Shown here: one piece after another, positions 47,189 through 57,989 of the stretch
How the letters are laid out: every line of letters starts with the position of its first letter
How positions within the stretch are numbered: position 1 is the stretch's first letter
NCBI GenBank assembly: GCA_036924285.1
Contig: JAYKYS010000008.1
Location: 15,361,001-15,425,000, forward strand
Reading direction: 5' to 3'
DNA from: Asterella californica
Lineage: Eukaryota; Streptophyta; Marchantiopsida; Marchantiales; Aytoniaceae
Length of the DNA stretch: 64,000 nt
Program-made: the position numbers and the translations under genes
The notes under the pieces: model-generated
What the model saw: only the letters and a program-made list of their open reading frames with translations
What the model was told of the DNA's origin: nothing
Databases searched by the model: none

Positions 47189-47545
47189 TAAGAGTTTGGA
47201 TCATTCCGAGAGTTTGGTTGAAGATCCGTTGGTGAAATTTTACAGAGTGGTAGTGATGATGATACATTAGCTTCCTAAGAAGTTTGAGCCGTTTTGGTCG
47301 AGTGGTTTGTGAGGATTCGAACAGCAAAGTTCTATCGAAATAGTATCATGTTATAAAAACAGCGATAAGGGCTTGGATCATTCAGAGAGTTTGGTTAAGG
47401 ATCTGCTGGTGAAATTTTACAAAGTGGTAGTGATGGTGACACATTAGCTTCCTGAGAAGTTTCAATCATTTTTATTGAGTGGTTTGTGAGGAATCGAACA
47501 GCAAAGTTCTATCGAAATAGTATCATGTTATAAAAAACAGCAAAC
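47189..47545 (+). repeat. Two tandem copies of a 177-bp unit
   Basis: Shared text in order is TTGGATCATTC, GAGAGTTTGGTT, GGTGAAATTTTACA, GTGGTAGTGATG, ACATTAGCTTCCT, GAACAGCAAAGTTCTATCGA and AATAGTATCATGTTATAAAA. The offset between copies is 177 bases. The unit is noncoding. Confidence 0.88.
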
Positions 47546-47781
47546 TTTGGAAGGACATAGCTGCCAACTCAAGGATGATCTCTCTGCATGTAATACCTTA
47601 ATAGAGAGATTATTCTACAGGTTATCTATTGGCTTTAGCTTCGTCTCATTCTGAGCTGTGGTTGAGGAGTGACAGCAAGGTAAACTTGAGAGGTTCTTGC
47701 TCCAAAAGACGCAAGAGTTAAGATTCTTTGAAGAACAAGTCGACCTGGAGGTTTTACTAGTGCTTCAGAGCACTTGATCAT

Positions 47782-47834
47782 GAGTATGGAGAGTTGTTGA
47801 TAGTATTACCTGTGTTTGGATCCTCTCCATACTC
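47782..47834. repeat. 12-bp perfect inverted repeat
   Basis: GAGTATGGAGAG (47782-47793) and CTCTCCATACTC (47823-47834) are exact complements around 29 bases. It may be a hairpin at a transposon end. No function is assigned. Confidence 0.6.
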
Positions 47835-48329
47835 GCATGCATGTTTGTACGCCCAGTTGGTTTGATTGGATTTGTGTGCGGACGTTGCGCTTAGGTTTCT
47901 TTTCTATTAGGAGTGCTAGTATTTTTCTTGTAGTGAGGCTAGAGTGATGACCAGTAGACCCAAGAGTGCTTGCGATGATGGCAGGAACAGGTTGCCCGTG
48001 CTTGTTATCTCGGTTCTATTCCTAGTCGAGTAAGAGAGAGATTTGCCAAGAGGACATGAGGATATTGTAGCGAGATAGGTTCAGAGTGTGCTTGGAGGTC
48101 AAAGAGAGATTTGGGTGGTCGCTGGTTCTGAGTCACGGAGTGCGACACGTACTCTCTACAGCTAGATACCCGGTGTATTCTCAGATAAGAAAGCACGTCA
48201 CACGACGACGTTCAAAATAGAACGGTTGAAACTAAAATCATCAAGCAACTCCACATCCATGATCTTGAGATGATTATCTCATCTTCCACTTACATGCTCA
48301 TACAATTTCTAAACACAAAATCACTAATA

Positions 48330-49196
48330 TCTTGGAGTAAAGTTTCAAAAACATCTCGGTATTTACAACTATCTAATATTTTATGCTTCAGTGAGACATT
48401 TATACAAAATCCTAGTTGTGTTCCACATTTCGTAGACATCGAATAATTTCAATATATACATACACACACATGTCGAGGTTTGCTACTAACATATCGAAAC
48501 ACAATGCAACTCTCGTCGCATAATATTTTTAGAACTCATAACATGAAAATAAGTTTTGCACATTTTAACATTCAAACTCGTCATGCAATCCACATCATAG
48601 TTGTATACAACTCTCCTTGTATGCATCTTGATGAGTTTTTGATCAATTTTACTACCATTATTCATAACATACCTAAGAATTATCCAACGATAATCATAGG
48701 AGATTTCAATATCGACCTGCTCAAATTTGATAATCATCAAACTGCATCATTCGCATCTTTCACGAATTCTTATAACTTTTTTCCCACTTTCACGAAACCA
48801 ACCACAAAATACGGATCACATCTAGAACAAATATGGACTAACGTTCCTCAATACTACAATCTCTCTTCATCATCACATGCTTATTGGACAAATCATGATC
48901 CTATTTTTTATTCTCTAAAAAAGAACCATCACATGTTAATATGTTCACATCTACGTGAACAAACGAATCCAATTTTCTTCTCTTCGTATACTCATCAATC
49001 GAGCCATACGAATGAAGATAATGATCATATATTTCAGATTCAAGGGATTTTCAACACTCGTGAAACAAGGTACTCCTCGTACGTTTCTCAAAATAAATTT
49101 TCTTATATAAATTGTGTATCATCATCATGTCATGAACTACTAACTTCACAAAATTCCCAAATGTATGCATCTACAACCATTCTCAATATAATATAA
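48330..49196 (+). pseudogene. Endonuclease/exonuclease/phosphatase domain, Helitron- or LINE-type
   Basis: After the frame relic YLQLSNILCFSETFIQNPSC (about 48360), the frame from 48480 is open for 238 codons. Motifs are IHIIVVYNSPC, YPTIIIGDFNIDLLKFDNHQ, FFPTFTKPTTKYGSHLEQIW and YWTNHDPIFYSLK. GDFNxD and the (S/T)DHxPI-type block, here TNHDPIF, are the metal-binding and catalytic Asn/His regions of EEP nucleases; the SETF block is the N-terminal part. The form PTTKYGSHLEQIWTN...YWTNHDPIF resembles the endonuclease fused to Rep/helicase proteins of Helitron-like elements. No helicase or Rep motif is visible nearby, so a LINE endonuclease remains possible. Confidence 0.65.
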
Positions 49197-49889
49197 ACGT
49201 GTTTATTCTAACATCCATAATATTTCAAATGTTTTGTTTTGCAGTTACGATTCATCATTGCTCTCAAGAGATCTCAAGATTCAAATCATTTTATACATTT
49301 CGTGCATATCTTATATATTAGCGATACTCACATGTATATAATCTTCACACATCTCTCACATTCTCCAATATACTTTTGCTCATTTGATAAAATCATAACA
49401 TTCTCATCTACCTAAACAAATTAGTCAACTTTTTTTTCTTACACTCATCATTCGAACACCTGTATACAAATTCATATGCATCGAATTGAAGATAATTTTT
49501 ACAAGCATGATACAATATACTCTTTCGTATTTTCTAACAATAATTGCATCATACACAAACTGGAACTTAGCACAATGTCATTTATGTATTTCTTCTTAAC
49601 TTCCATAAATTTTGAAATGTACGTAATAATAGAGTTTGAACTTATTCTTCTTAACCTCCACAATATTCCAAATGGTGTTTTTTGCACTACGACAGTCACT
49701 ATCCTCGAATCAGTCCGAAGATTCACAAACTTCTACATTATCAAACATCCGAATATAATCTTATGATCACTATCTTCAAAGCGATCCGAAGATTCACAAT
49801 TATATATTTGCATTAAAGGATTTCTAGGATTGTGAGGTCTTGCAAACGCATAGCCTTTGCAATGCCATTGCATGCGTAGCACCTTGTTT

Positions 49890-50250
49890 TAATAGTTTTT
49901 TATTGAATTTTTTAGACATCCTATTTTCATTGCGTTGTAGTTGGTTCAGTCTACAGGAGAAGAGAGCAATTGCAGTAGACAATGTCACTTCTTGTGCATC
50001 TGTTGTATCCAAGAGTTTTGATTTACCGACGTGATATTTTAAGAACGATGAATGACTTTAGAACTATAGATAACAGGGTGATGTTGATTGACCTTGGAGT
50101 CCCTCGTTCCCCTTGTTCTGCTTGATGGAGTCTTCTTATCTGTTTGGTATTCTGCGCTTTCGAGTTCCCTGATTGATTTGTTTCTAAGGATTGTGGAACA
50201 TTGCAGTTAGACGTTGCTGATTTTACCATTCGAATTAAATGATTGTATTT
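49890..50250 (+). repeat. 3'-tail repeat family, copy 3
   Basis: Near-identical to 30600-30960 as part of the segmental duplication, and distantly related to 11150-11440. It is noncoding. Confidence 0.6.
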
Positions 50251-50465
50251 TCATTGGAGTCTTTTCGTTTCGTAGTTATCATCTAAATTTAGACATATAT
50301 TTGTGAATGTTGTTAAGAATTGATGTTCTGGAAAATTGTAATTAATTCCTAACTTTCCTTGTTGTTTATTACTGGAGCATAATATGTGTTCAAAGTTTTG
50401 CAGCTGGAAGCATTCGTGGACTAGAACTACAACTCATATTGGGGCCCACTTTAGAGTCTGTACTC

Positions 50466-50777
50466 CGCACACCGTAATTGTTTTTGTTTTTGTTTTTGTT
50501 TTGTTTTTGTTTTTAAGGACACAAGGGACCACGAAAAATTTTATAGATTTAAAGAGGCTAAAGGGTGCCACCCGTACACAACGCCGGACCCGGCCCGCCC
50601 CAAAAGCCCCCCCCCCCAAGGAAAATCACTCCCAGCACAGAACCGCCCGAGCCCAGCATGCCAGCTCGACCCGGCAGCCCGGCTCCGCTCCACGTCACTC
50701 CGCCCGGACGTCGAGGTCCCGGGCATAGCCGGGAGCCCGTCACCCCCCACCCTCTCATTCACTAACGCACACCGTAA
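50466..50777 (-). mobile_element. GC-rich SINE-like insertion with 12-bp TSD
   Basis: A 288-base body (50478-50765) is flanked by CGCACACCGTAA at 50466-50477 and 50766-50777. Copy A has a single intact version of this site at about 31173-31184. The plus-strand left end is a TTTTTG array, which on the minus strand is an A-rich (AAAAAC)n tail, so the element is inserted in minus orientation. The body is very GC-rich, unlike the AT-rich surroundings. No long ORF of interest is present. A tRNA-type B box is not clear. It could be a SINE or the 3' end of a LINE. Confidence 0.8.
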
Positions 50778-51389
50778 AGGTCGCCCGAGCCAGAACCGAA
50801 CCGAACGGATAAGTATCAGGTGGAACAAAAGTCATCCGCGTCGTAAGGATTTCTTTCTGACGTTTCTACTTGTCTAGTCTTAAAAAATTAGAAAAAAAGA
50901 AAGAGAAAAATGAGAAAAAATATAAAAATATAAAAAATAATAAAATAAAACCAACTAAGCTTGTCGAGTCTTCAGATGTTGCGTAAACTAAAGTGAGAAA
51001 TAAAATTTGTTTAACATGCGTTGGATTAACTATAGTAATATTGTGGTGTAGTAGAAAGGAAGGATGGAGTGGTTTTCATAATCGGATAACTCGTAATTTT
51101 ATTGCAAGCGTAGGTCTTCGTTATTGATAATATAATATATTAATAATACATGTAAACATTTCTATTTAAATATTTTTTTATATTTAAATAATAAAAGATA
51201 TTAATCTATTGAATTAACCAGTGCGTCCTTAGTTCTAAAGTTTCAAGACTGCATGAACAGAGACTAAAGTGCAAGTAATTTTCGGTAAATCGTACAAGAA
51301 TAAAAAGATGTAGACTGTAAAATATAGTTTATATTTGAACTTATGTGAGAAACTTGTCTTCATAGCTCCAAGTAATACCATATTATGGA

Positions 51390-51730
51390 TATACAAGCCA
51401 TGGAACGTGATTTTTGCTCTCTTAGAGAGATTCGAGATTCGAGGCTATTAGACGTCATGAGAACTGCTGGAGTTACTAACAAGGAAATTAGGGCACAGTT
51501 AGAAGATAAAACCAAGCAGTTACTAAGGTAGGACTTGTGAGGTCTCGAGATGGCAAAAGAGAAAACGGCTCTACGGAGAGAAACAGAATCATTGCAGGTA
51601 AAATTGCAAGAGATCGTGCAGGAAAGTGGTAGCATGAGATCAGTACCACAGTTGGCAGCAGAACTGACAACTCTGCAATCACACGATAAAAGTGATCAGG
51701 AGCAGAACTGAGCATGTCAGAAGTTTATCC
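51390..51730 (+). pseudogene. Coiled-coil exon relic, copy B
   Basis: Same relic as at 31.8-32.2 kb: EIRDSRLLDVMRTAGVTNKE, then KTALRRETESLQVKLQEIVQ. The stop after KQLLR is shared with copy A and coincides with a GTAGGA that could be an old splice donor. The parent protein is not identified. Confidence 0.4.
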
Positions 51731-53267
51731 CAAACACTCAGATTTCGTAATAAACTGTTACATACAAGTTTTCCAAAACTCTGGAAAGGAAAAAACACAA
51801 TAATTAAAAGGGGATTTTAGTTGGCAACAAGAAGACGCTCTTTCCATGGTTTTTGGTGTAACTTCGTGACAACTTAAATTCTACATGAAAGATAGAGTAG
51901 AGTGTTTTGGCACGCTCAAGTCAAATGAAACTTCAAAATTTGCATTATGCCATGTAATGAATAATGTTAAATAAATAATAAAATAAATTCTATTATCTCC
52001 GTGCGAGATAAAACTGAGCTCCCCAGTTTTTGACCCAAAAACTGGAGTCTTCTTTTCATTGTGGGTTCATTTGGTCTAGGTTGATAAGTTTTTTGTCAGC
52101 AATGCTGAGTTCGGTTTTCTTTCGAACGCTATTAATTTGACATACATCCTCATATTATTTCGGATATTCATTGTCACTTAGGATGAGATTCGTACAGGAC
52201 AGTTCATTTTCTTTATCGTGTATATTTTAATCAATGGTCCACTTCTTTAGAAGGCTCCCCTAACCAGTTAGAGGGCAATTAAGGGGAAAAATTTCCACTG
52301 TTTAACGCATAGGCTAATAGGTTTCTTTTATAAAATGTTTTAATTATTTTCATCTACTTGGTATATGAATTAAGTTTACACCTATATATTTCCCCAATAA
52401 TAAGAAGCGAGCAGAAGTTCCCCGAAGATCATCCTGCATGGGTGGAACCTGCGCTCGTGGAAGGAACGTAACAAACCTCATTACCATTCCGCACTGACTC
52501 CGCAGTGAACAACGAGTCCTCACTGACTCCGCAGAGGTTCAAGAATCAAGAGGTAGCCAAAACGGAAGATACCCTTTCATCCCGACGAAGTTGACTTCCT
52601 TCCCCCAAGGAACTTTACAATTCGTTCGAGCGAACTTGTAATAATTCTCTTTCTACTCATTCCTTCGCCACGATCAGCAACAAAACCTTGCGCTGGTTCA
52701 AGGCAACACAGAATGACTGAATGAATGAACGAATGAATTTAGATCCACTCCGCCGGGAAACCTGTCACGGGCTTCACCCGCTTGGCCATAGATCGGAGCT
52801 CCTCGGATCGGACAAACTCCACCCGAGAGGTCCGGCGAATTCTTGGGCCTGCAAGGCGTCAACACGAACTTCAGTGACCACATCCTGCAGTTCTCTCATC
52901 TGCCGAGACATGTCCGAAGATTAATTTTATGATCGGCTGCGCTGATTCTCGGGAATCTCTGATCTGAACTTTCCACGGCGGGGCACAAGCTGTGACAGAA
53001 AGTTATCCCGGACAACGACGAAGTACGAATTTGCGTGGGTGGATAGAAGAATATTTTCTCACCTGACTCGCTGATTTTCTTGAACACATAATACTAACTA
53101 TTTTCCATCAAGCTGCTACTGAGGTGTATACTAGCATATCGCGGTACATGAGAATAGCACTGCGAATCGGGAGATAGGCTCACGCGCGTAAAGGCGACTC
53201 TCCACAAAAGTAAGGGGAGTAGTTAGATTATGATATTATAATTTGTTCACTGTGAATTATCACCCGG

Positions 53268-53349
53268 GACGCTTTGGCCGAGTGGTTAAGGCGTGTGCCT
53301 GCTAAGTACATGGGGTCTCCCCGCGAGAGTTCGAATCTCTCAGGCGTCG
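53268..53349 (+). tRNA. tRNA-Ser (anticodon GCU), copy B
   Basis: Identical over 82 bases to the gene at 33829, with the same cloverleaf, anticodon GCT, long variable arm and discriminator G. It differs from copy A only in the flanks. Full conservation while neighbours have diverged suggests either recent duplication or selection on both. Confidence 0.96.
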
Positions 53350-53490
53350 TCCCGAAGTTGCTTTTTACATCTTGCCTCTTCAGCTGTTAGATGAACAGCT
53401 CTTACACAGTGCTAAGGTTTGGCAGCACTACGTTTTAACCGTGGCTCGTGTGTTCTTTCGTGTGTCTCTTACACTTGAGTTCCGATGCAG

Positions 53491-54799
53491 GTACGATTAC
53501 TTGCCATGTTGGACGAGTATAATTTCCTACGACAAGAAAAGGAGGAGGAGAAGAGAAGAGCCAGGGTACGTGTTAAAATAGTTCGTGTCGTGATACGGAG
53601 TCGTTCCTGAGGAGAAGTAATTAGTTCTCGCTAGTGATCATAGTTTTATCGTGCTCTCCTGTATATTCAATTCATATACTGTCTGTCGCCTTACAGGACC
53701 AGAAGCGTCTGCAAGAACAGCTTATGAACGAGCAGGAGGCTCTGTTCGGTTCCCGTCCAAGCCCAAACAAGGGTGGAATGAGTGCGAAGAAAGCTGGTGG
53801 TGGTTTGCGAGCTAATGGGAACGGTGGTGCAACCCAAGCCAGTCGGAGACTTTCCCTCGGTGGTGCAATGCTGCAGTCCAGTAATAGCTCGGAGTGGCTG
53901 ATGCCCAGAGTGAATGGGGTCACTCCTTCTCGCTTGAGTTCCGTAAATGGTGGACCCAAGAGCGGCAAGTTAACACAACGGCCCACAGCTCCTGTGAACT
54001 ATGTTGCCATAAACAAAGAGGACACTGCCTCACTTGCATCAGCAGGTGGGTCTGACCCCACCTCTCCCCAGGCTGGATAATCCCCCTCCTACGAGTGCGA
54101 CCATTGGCCCGGTATTCCCTGAATGTATATACGCTTCTTTCATCAACCGGGTCTGCATTGCATTTGCCTGGTCATTTTGTGTCCACGAGAGCAGCCGCAT
54201 AGGTTCGAGACCAGAAGGTACTTGGTCGCACGTTTGCCCCTTGGTACATGTCCTGTGTGCTTTGTGCGTTTGCATTTTCATGTCTTGACCGTAGAGCCCG
54301 ACAACCAAAGCACTTGTGTACATCCTCTTATGGGCAGACAACTTTGTGGTAGTCTGTATTCATCACGTCCTCCACGAGCTCAGCACCATGGTTTCTCTCA
54401 TGGTCTCCCTGCTGGAGGTAAACTGAACGCAAGGTTACGGCAAGGTTTCTGAAAGATGCTCGTCTGTTACTAGGTGGATCTGTAAACTTCTCTAATGGTG
54501 TTCATCACCTCAAGGACGAGCACAAGGGCGAGCATGGTTCCCGTTGCCCTCTTTCCCCAGTATCTGGAGCTGCCCCGCATTCGAATGGGCATTATTCCGA
54601 GGATACCTCATCTAGACACAGCGGCAGTAGCCCTGGAAAACCAGCGGGTAGAAGCCCGGCATCGTCTCCAGGTCGGACGGGTGAATGGGTAGACCTCGAG
54701 AACACCACACCAGCTTTGGAAGAATACTCCTTCGAAGAACGAAGAGCTAGTGTTCTGCAGGGAGATATGGGGACGACGTTCTGGCAGGTTGGCAACTAA
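53491..54799 (+). CDS. MAP65-like microtubule-associated protein, 3' exons only (partial)
   Basis: Inferred exons are 53491-53565, 53697-54045, 54295-54417 and 54456-54799, the last ending TAA. The first two are secure. After a CAG acceptor comes VRLLAMLDEYNFLRQEKEEE, GT donor at 53566. Then DQKRLQEQLMNEQEALFGSR, SPNKGGMSAKK and ASRRLSLGGAML. This is the C-terminal signature of plant MAP65 (ASE1/PRC1 family), which bundles antiparallel microtubules; RRLSLGG is its typical phosphorylatable tail motif. Phase also fits exons three (EPDNQST...) and four (DARLLLGGSVNFSN to TFWQVGN), but the last intron would be only 38 bases, so a frameshift may be present instead. The spectrin-like body (about 400 residues) is not found upstream, so this is a 5'-truncated gene fragment. 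Confidence 0.7.
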
Positions 54800-57377
54800 A
54801 TGACTCTTGCTTTTGAAGCCTTTGGTTCAAGACGGCAGGACTGGAGTTGCAAGGCCACGTTTTCTCTTAAAAGTGTGGTGTAATTTTGTTAGAGGCGGTG
54901 TGTAGGGATATCATAAATTTAGCGTGGAAGCTCCCTGTATGACCCGACCAGTGTAAATTCTCCGAGCGTGTCAAGTGCAGCCACCTTCTGCACTGCTTGA
55001 GCCATTGTCGGTTGGCTCCTTCCAGAGGTCCGTAGGAAATGTATGTTTCCAGTGCTGTAACTCTAACTTATCTGCATCATCAGTTCCTCCGCTACCCATA
55101 GTCACAGAGCGGGGCAGTGGCATGAATGCCGAAGTTTCCTTAGTACTAAGAGAAGCGGGGTGTGAGGTAGATCGAGTTTGGAAGAGGCGATCTGAAGAGA
55201 TTCTGCCTTTGCCAGCCAATATTACCTAAAACCTCTGTACTCTGAACTGACGCATTTACTGTATATACATCCCAGTCTTAAACCATAATTAAGTACCATG
55301 AGCAACGCAGGTGGCTTATGAACTGACTGATGACAACCTCAAAGCACGTACCAGCTAAATTAGCTCATGCGTAGACAGACAGCCGCCTGAATGTCTCCGA
55401 AGTCCCATTATGTATGATGCTATTACTCTACATCATGAGTTGAAATTTAGTCTAAACTTTCACCAAGTAGCATTTTGATAAACACTGCGCATAGCATAGG
55501 TTTCGTGGGAACTTCCAGGCTTAAGATGTAGGAACGAAATGTACTATATCTTCTTTTTAAATGATGCTCGTTTGCCTACCATCCTTGTTGCTACGGATGA
55601 AACAGCGTTTTGATTTTAGGGTGAGCGAGTTCAGTTCTGAATCATACTTGGTTTCAGTTTCGAAGTACTTGGTTGATTGCTCACAACCTTAAGATGAAAA
55701 TGTTGGCTGAGTTTGAATGTGATTCGTACTCTTTCTTTCGAGAGGCTTATGGTAAGGTTTGTGTGTAGTACTTCGTGAATGGTAAACTTTGGGGGCATCT
55801 GAATGTCTCTGTACCCTTATGCGATGCCATTAACCGCGTTGACGGATGTAGTGGAGGCTTATAACGTACCCGGATCTGTCACCGGATGTGCCACTAAGTC
55901 AGTGGTACTGATTACGCATTACTTGAATGGTGCCTGCAAACAATTATTTACTTGGAAGAGGCTACTTTTGTCTTGGAAGAGGGAAGTATCTACCAGCAGT
56001 TTGTGTGTGTACTGAGCAGTTTCAAATTCGATATTTTTCGGTGCAAGTGCACTATGTGTCGGTGAATTCCGACCTTATCTTCTTTCTCTTGTCTAATCTC
56101 CCACTGAACTGTATTTGGACTGGGGGGGACTATGCGACTGTCTTCTTCCTACTTCTCCCTGCCATAGTGCACCTGCCAGTTCTTTGGACCTGTCTCGGCA
56201 TCCATCCGGCTTAGCACCCCGCAGAGAAGAGCTCCCCATAACTATTGGTCTCAGGGTAATGGACAATGGACACAAGTCATGCCTTTGCTCAGTTTTGAAT
56301 AGTCAACAACTCACTTAACTAAACTAATTTCATCCAGGCACACATTTCAGAACAGAGAGTTCTAGGACGTTTTCCTGAAGTACCTCCTAAGGGCAGTTCG
56401 GGAAGGCGAGGACGATTTTTGCCGAAGGCAGTGATCACTTGAATTGTACACACCTCTATAGCAAAATGTTATAGGAGGTCTAGTCGATCGGACTATACCT
56501 ATTGTAGTATTCAGGTGTTTGAATTAAATGAATCGAGCTCTAATCTAAACAACTTCACTCTAACCGATTGTTGAAATTAAGAATTACAACTCAGTTCCAG
56601 AAACTCAGTAGTGAACAATATGTAGAAATAAATGTATTCTCGAAGCGAGTAAATAAAAAAATGAAGTAGGTAAAGTCAAGGTAAATAGGATGTTCAATCA
56701 TAGTATATTTATCCTTTCAAGGTTGGAGGTTTTGGATAATTTGGGGAAAAATTACGGTGTAAAAGCACATTGTTTACTTTTACTGTTACACATGTGATTA
56801 TCGCCCTTTTACTTTATTCTTTTCGCTCGTACTCCCAAATGTGTTTATTTCTACTGTTACACCTCCTTTTGATTAGTATTCTCTCGTGCTCCTATATACT
56901 CTAGATCATGTGGAATTTACATATACTGGTGTTTATTGCTATGCATTTGCGCATAGCTTACTGCAGATTTTTAAGATTTTTGGACGTCCCGAGATAACGA
57001 CATGAGATGATCGAGATAATAGTCACCTTACGGACGAGCGACGCATGAATGAGTCAAGTAGTTCCTGCGTGTCTATAGATTTCATGTTCACGTTCTTGTC
57101 TAGTGCTGGAGAATTTTTCAAGGAAATAGAGAACGTTTATGGAAACTTCTTACTTGCATCTACCTGTGGTGTATTGCATCACTGTTGACTCTCTGACTTG
57201 AGAAATCACGGTACTGTTTCAAACTTTACTGCTTGGGCACATTAGATCGCTGCAAAATTGCTGTGTATATTGATCGGACACGCTAGTTCATTAAGTTGTA
57301 ACTCGTCAGTGGTCGTTACAGTCCGTTTTGTTTTCTTGCCGATTTCGAGATCTTGCTAGTGATGGAATGCCTCGCGC
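54800..57377. other. Noncoding remainder of duplicated copy B
   Basis: No gene is recognised from 54.8 to 57.38 kb. Up to 56184 the sequence is unique to copy B, likely MAP65 3' UTR and flank. From 56185 it is collinear with 34.41-35.75 kb of copy A. Confidence 0.55.
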
Positions 57378-57989
57378 TCAGTTCCTGCGAAGTGAATTTC
57401 TCCCTACTAATGCTTCTGTGCTCTTTCCAGAAGCTTCAGTATCACGTACTGATGATAGTAAACTCCGGCTTCTGATGTCAACACCTGTTTTAGTCCTCAC
57501 TGCAGCCGATGTCGTCCGAACTGAAGGGATAGTTCTCGTTAAATTCAAAGATTGTGAATCGAATTTCCAGTAACATGCGGTCTGATCGAAGTTGACGTGC
57601 TTGTCTTGAGAAGAGGATTCGGCAATTTCTTCTTCCGATCGGTGAAGTTGTAAGAGATTTGTTGGACAGATTTGTGTAAGAATTTCTTTATTAGAGGATG
57701 GCTTCTTGGTCTTCGAAAGCACATCAGATTTAGATTTTTTTTGTTGAGCTAGAGCACACTTAGCGGGCATTGAAGCACATCTGTCCCTTGTTTTCATACA
57801 TCCTAGTGACTTGGATTTACTAAGCTTTCTCGTAGAAGGAGCTACAGCAGCTGCTTTCGTGATCTTAGTGGCTTGAACCGTTGAAGTGATTTCAGATCGA
57901 GAGAAAATCTCGTCCACCAAAACTTGCCTTTCGTCTCTAGTGTCAGAGAAGTGTTGCACTCTGGTGACACCGTCGCTTCGAGCAGCCAA
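57378..57989 (-). CDS. Hypothetical basic Ser-rich ORF, possible terminal exon
   Basis: The minus strand is open for 203 codons, unusually long for this decayed region. The product is basic and Ser/Lys-rich (STRKLSKSKSLGCMKTRDRC, QQKKSKSDVLSKTKK) and ends SRSLLSSVRDTEASGKSTEA then LVGRNSLRRN. The last 47 residues are also open in copy A (35868-35730 minus) with few replacements. Copy A's version is cut at 35.88 kb where the gypsy coiled-coil ORF begins. No domain is recognised. A plus-strand frame (DLASDG...) is equally open over the shared part, so the coding strand is uncertain. Confidence 0.3.
   Translation of the reverse strand: MAARSDGVTRVQHFSDTRDERQVLVDEIFSRSEITSTVQATKITKAAAVAPSTRKLSKSKSLGCMKTRDRCASMPAKCALAQQKKSKSDVLSKTKKPSSNKEILTQICPTNLLQLHRSEEEIAESSSQDKHVNFDQTACYWKFDSQSLNLTRTIPSVRTTSAAVRTKTGVDIRSRSLLSSVRDTEASGKSTEALVGRNSLRRN

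Larger units (their letters stand above)
46561..48240. other. Noncoding region with LTR-like composition
   Basis: No protein domain is recognised. The sequence is rich in TTGGATCATT/GGTTTGTGAGGA-type words like plant LTR or leader sequence. It contains a 177-bp tandem repeat and a 12-bp inverted repeat, listed separately. Confidence 0.5.
49211..57517 (+). repeat. Segmental duplication, copy B
   Basis: Collinear with copy A (29935-35878). It retains MAP65 exons deleted from A (53838-56184) and carries the SINE-like insertion at 50478-50765. It ends at the same GATGTCGTCCGAA word as A, after which the two continue into unrelated sequence. Divergence is low but includes many indels. Confidence 0.9.

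Noticed and set aside
50541..50828. GC-rich frames of 60-114 codons
   Set aside because: They lie inside the SINE-like insertion, whose GC content removes stop codons; none has a domain.
52698..52883. Minus frames (and the equivalent in copy A near 33.3-33.5 kb) starting MSRQMRELQDVVTE
   Set aside because: Open only over about 45-60 codons, with the two copies diverging by frameshift; too short to support a gene, though a relic is possible.
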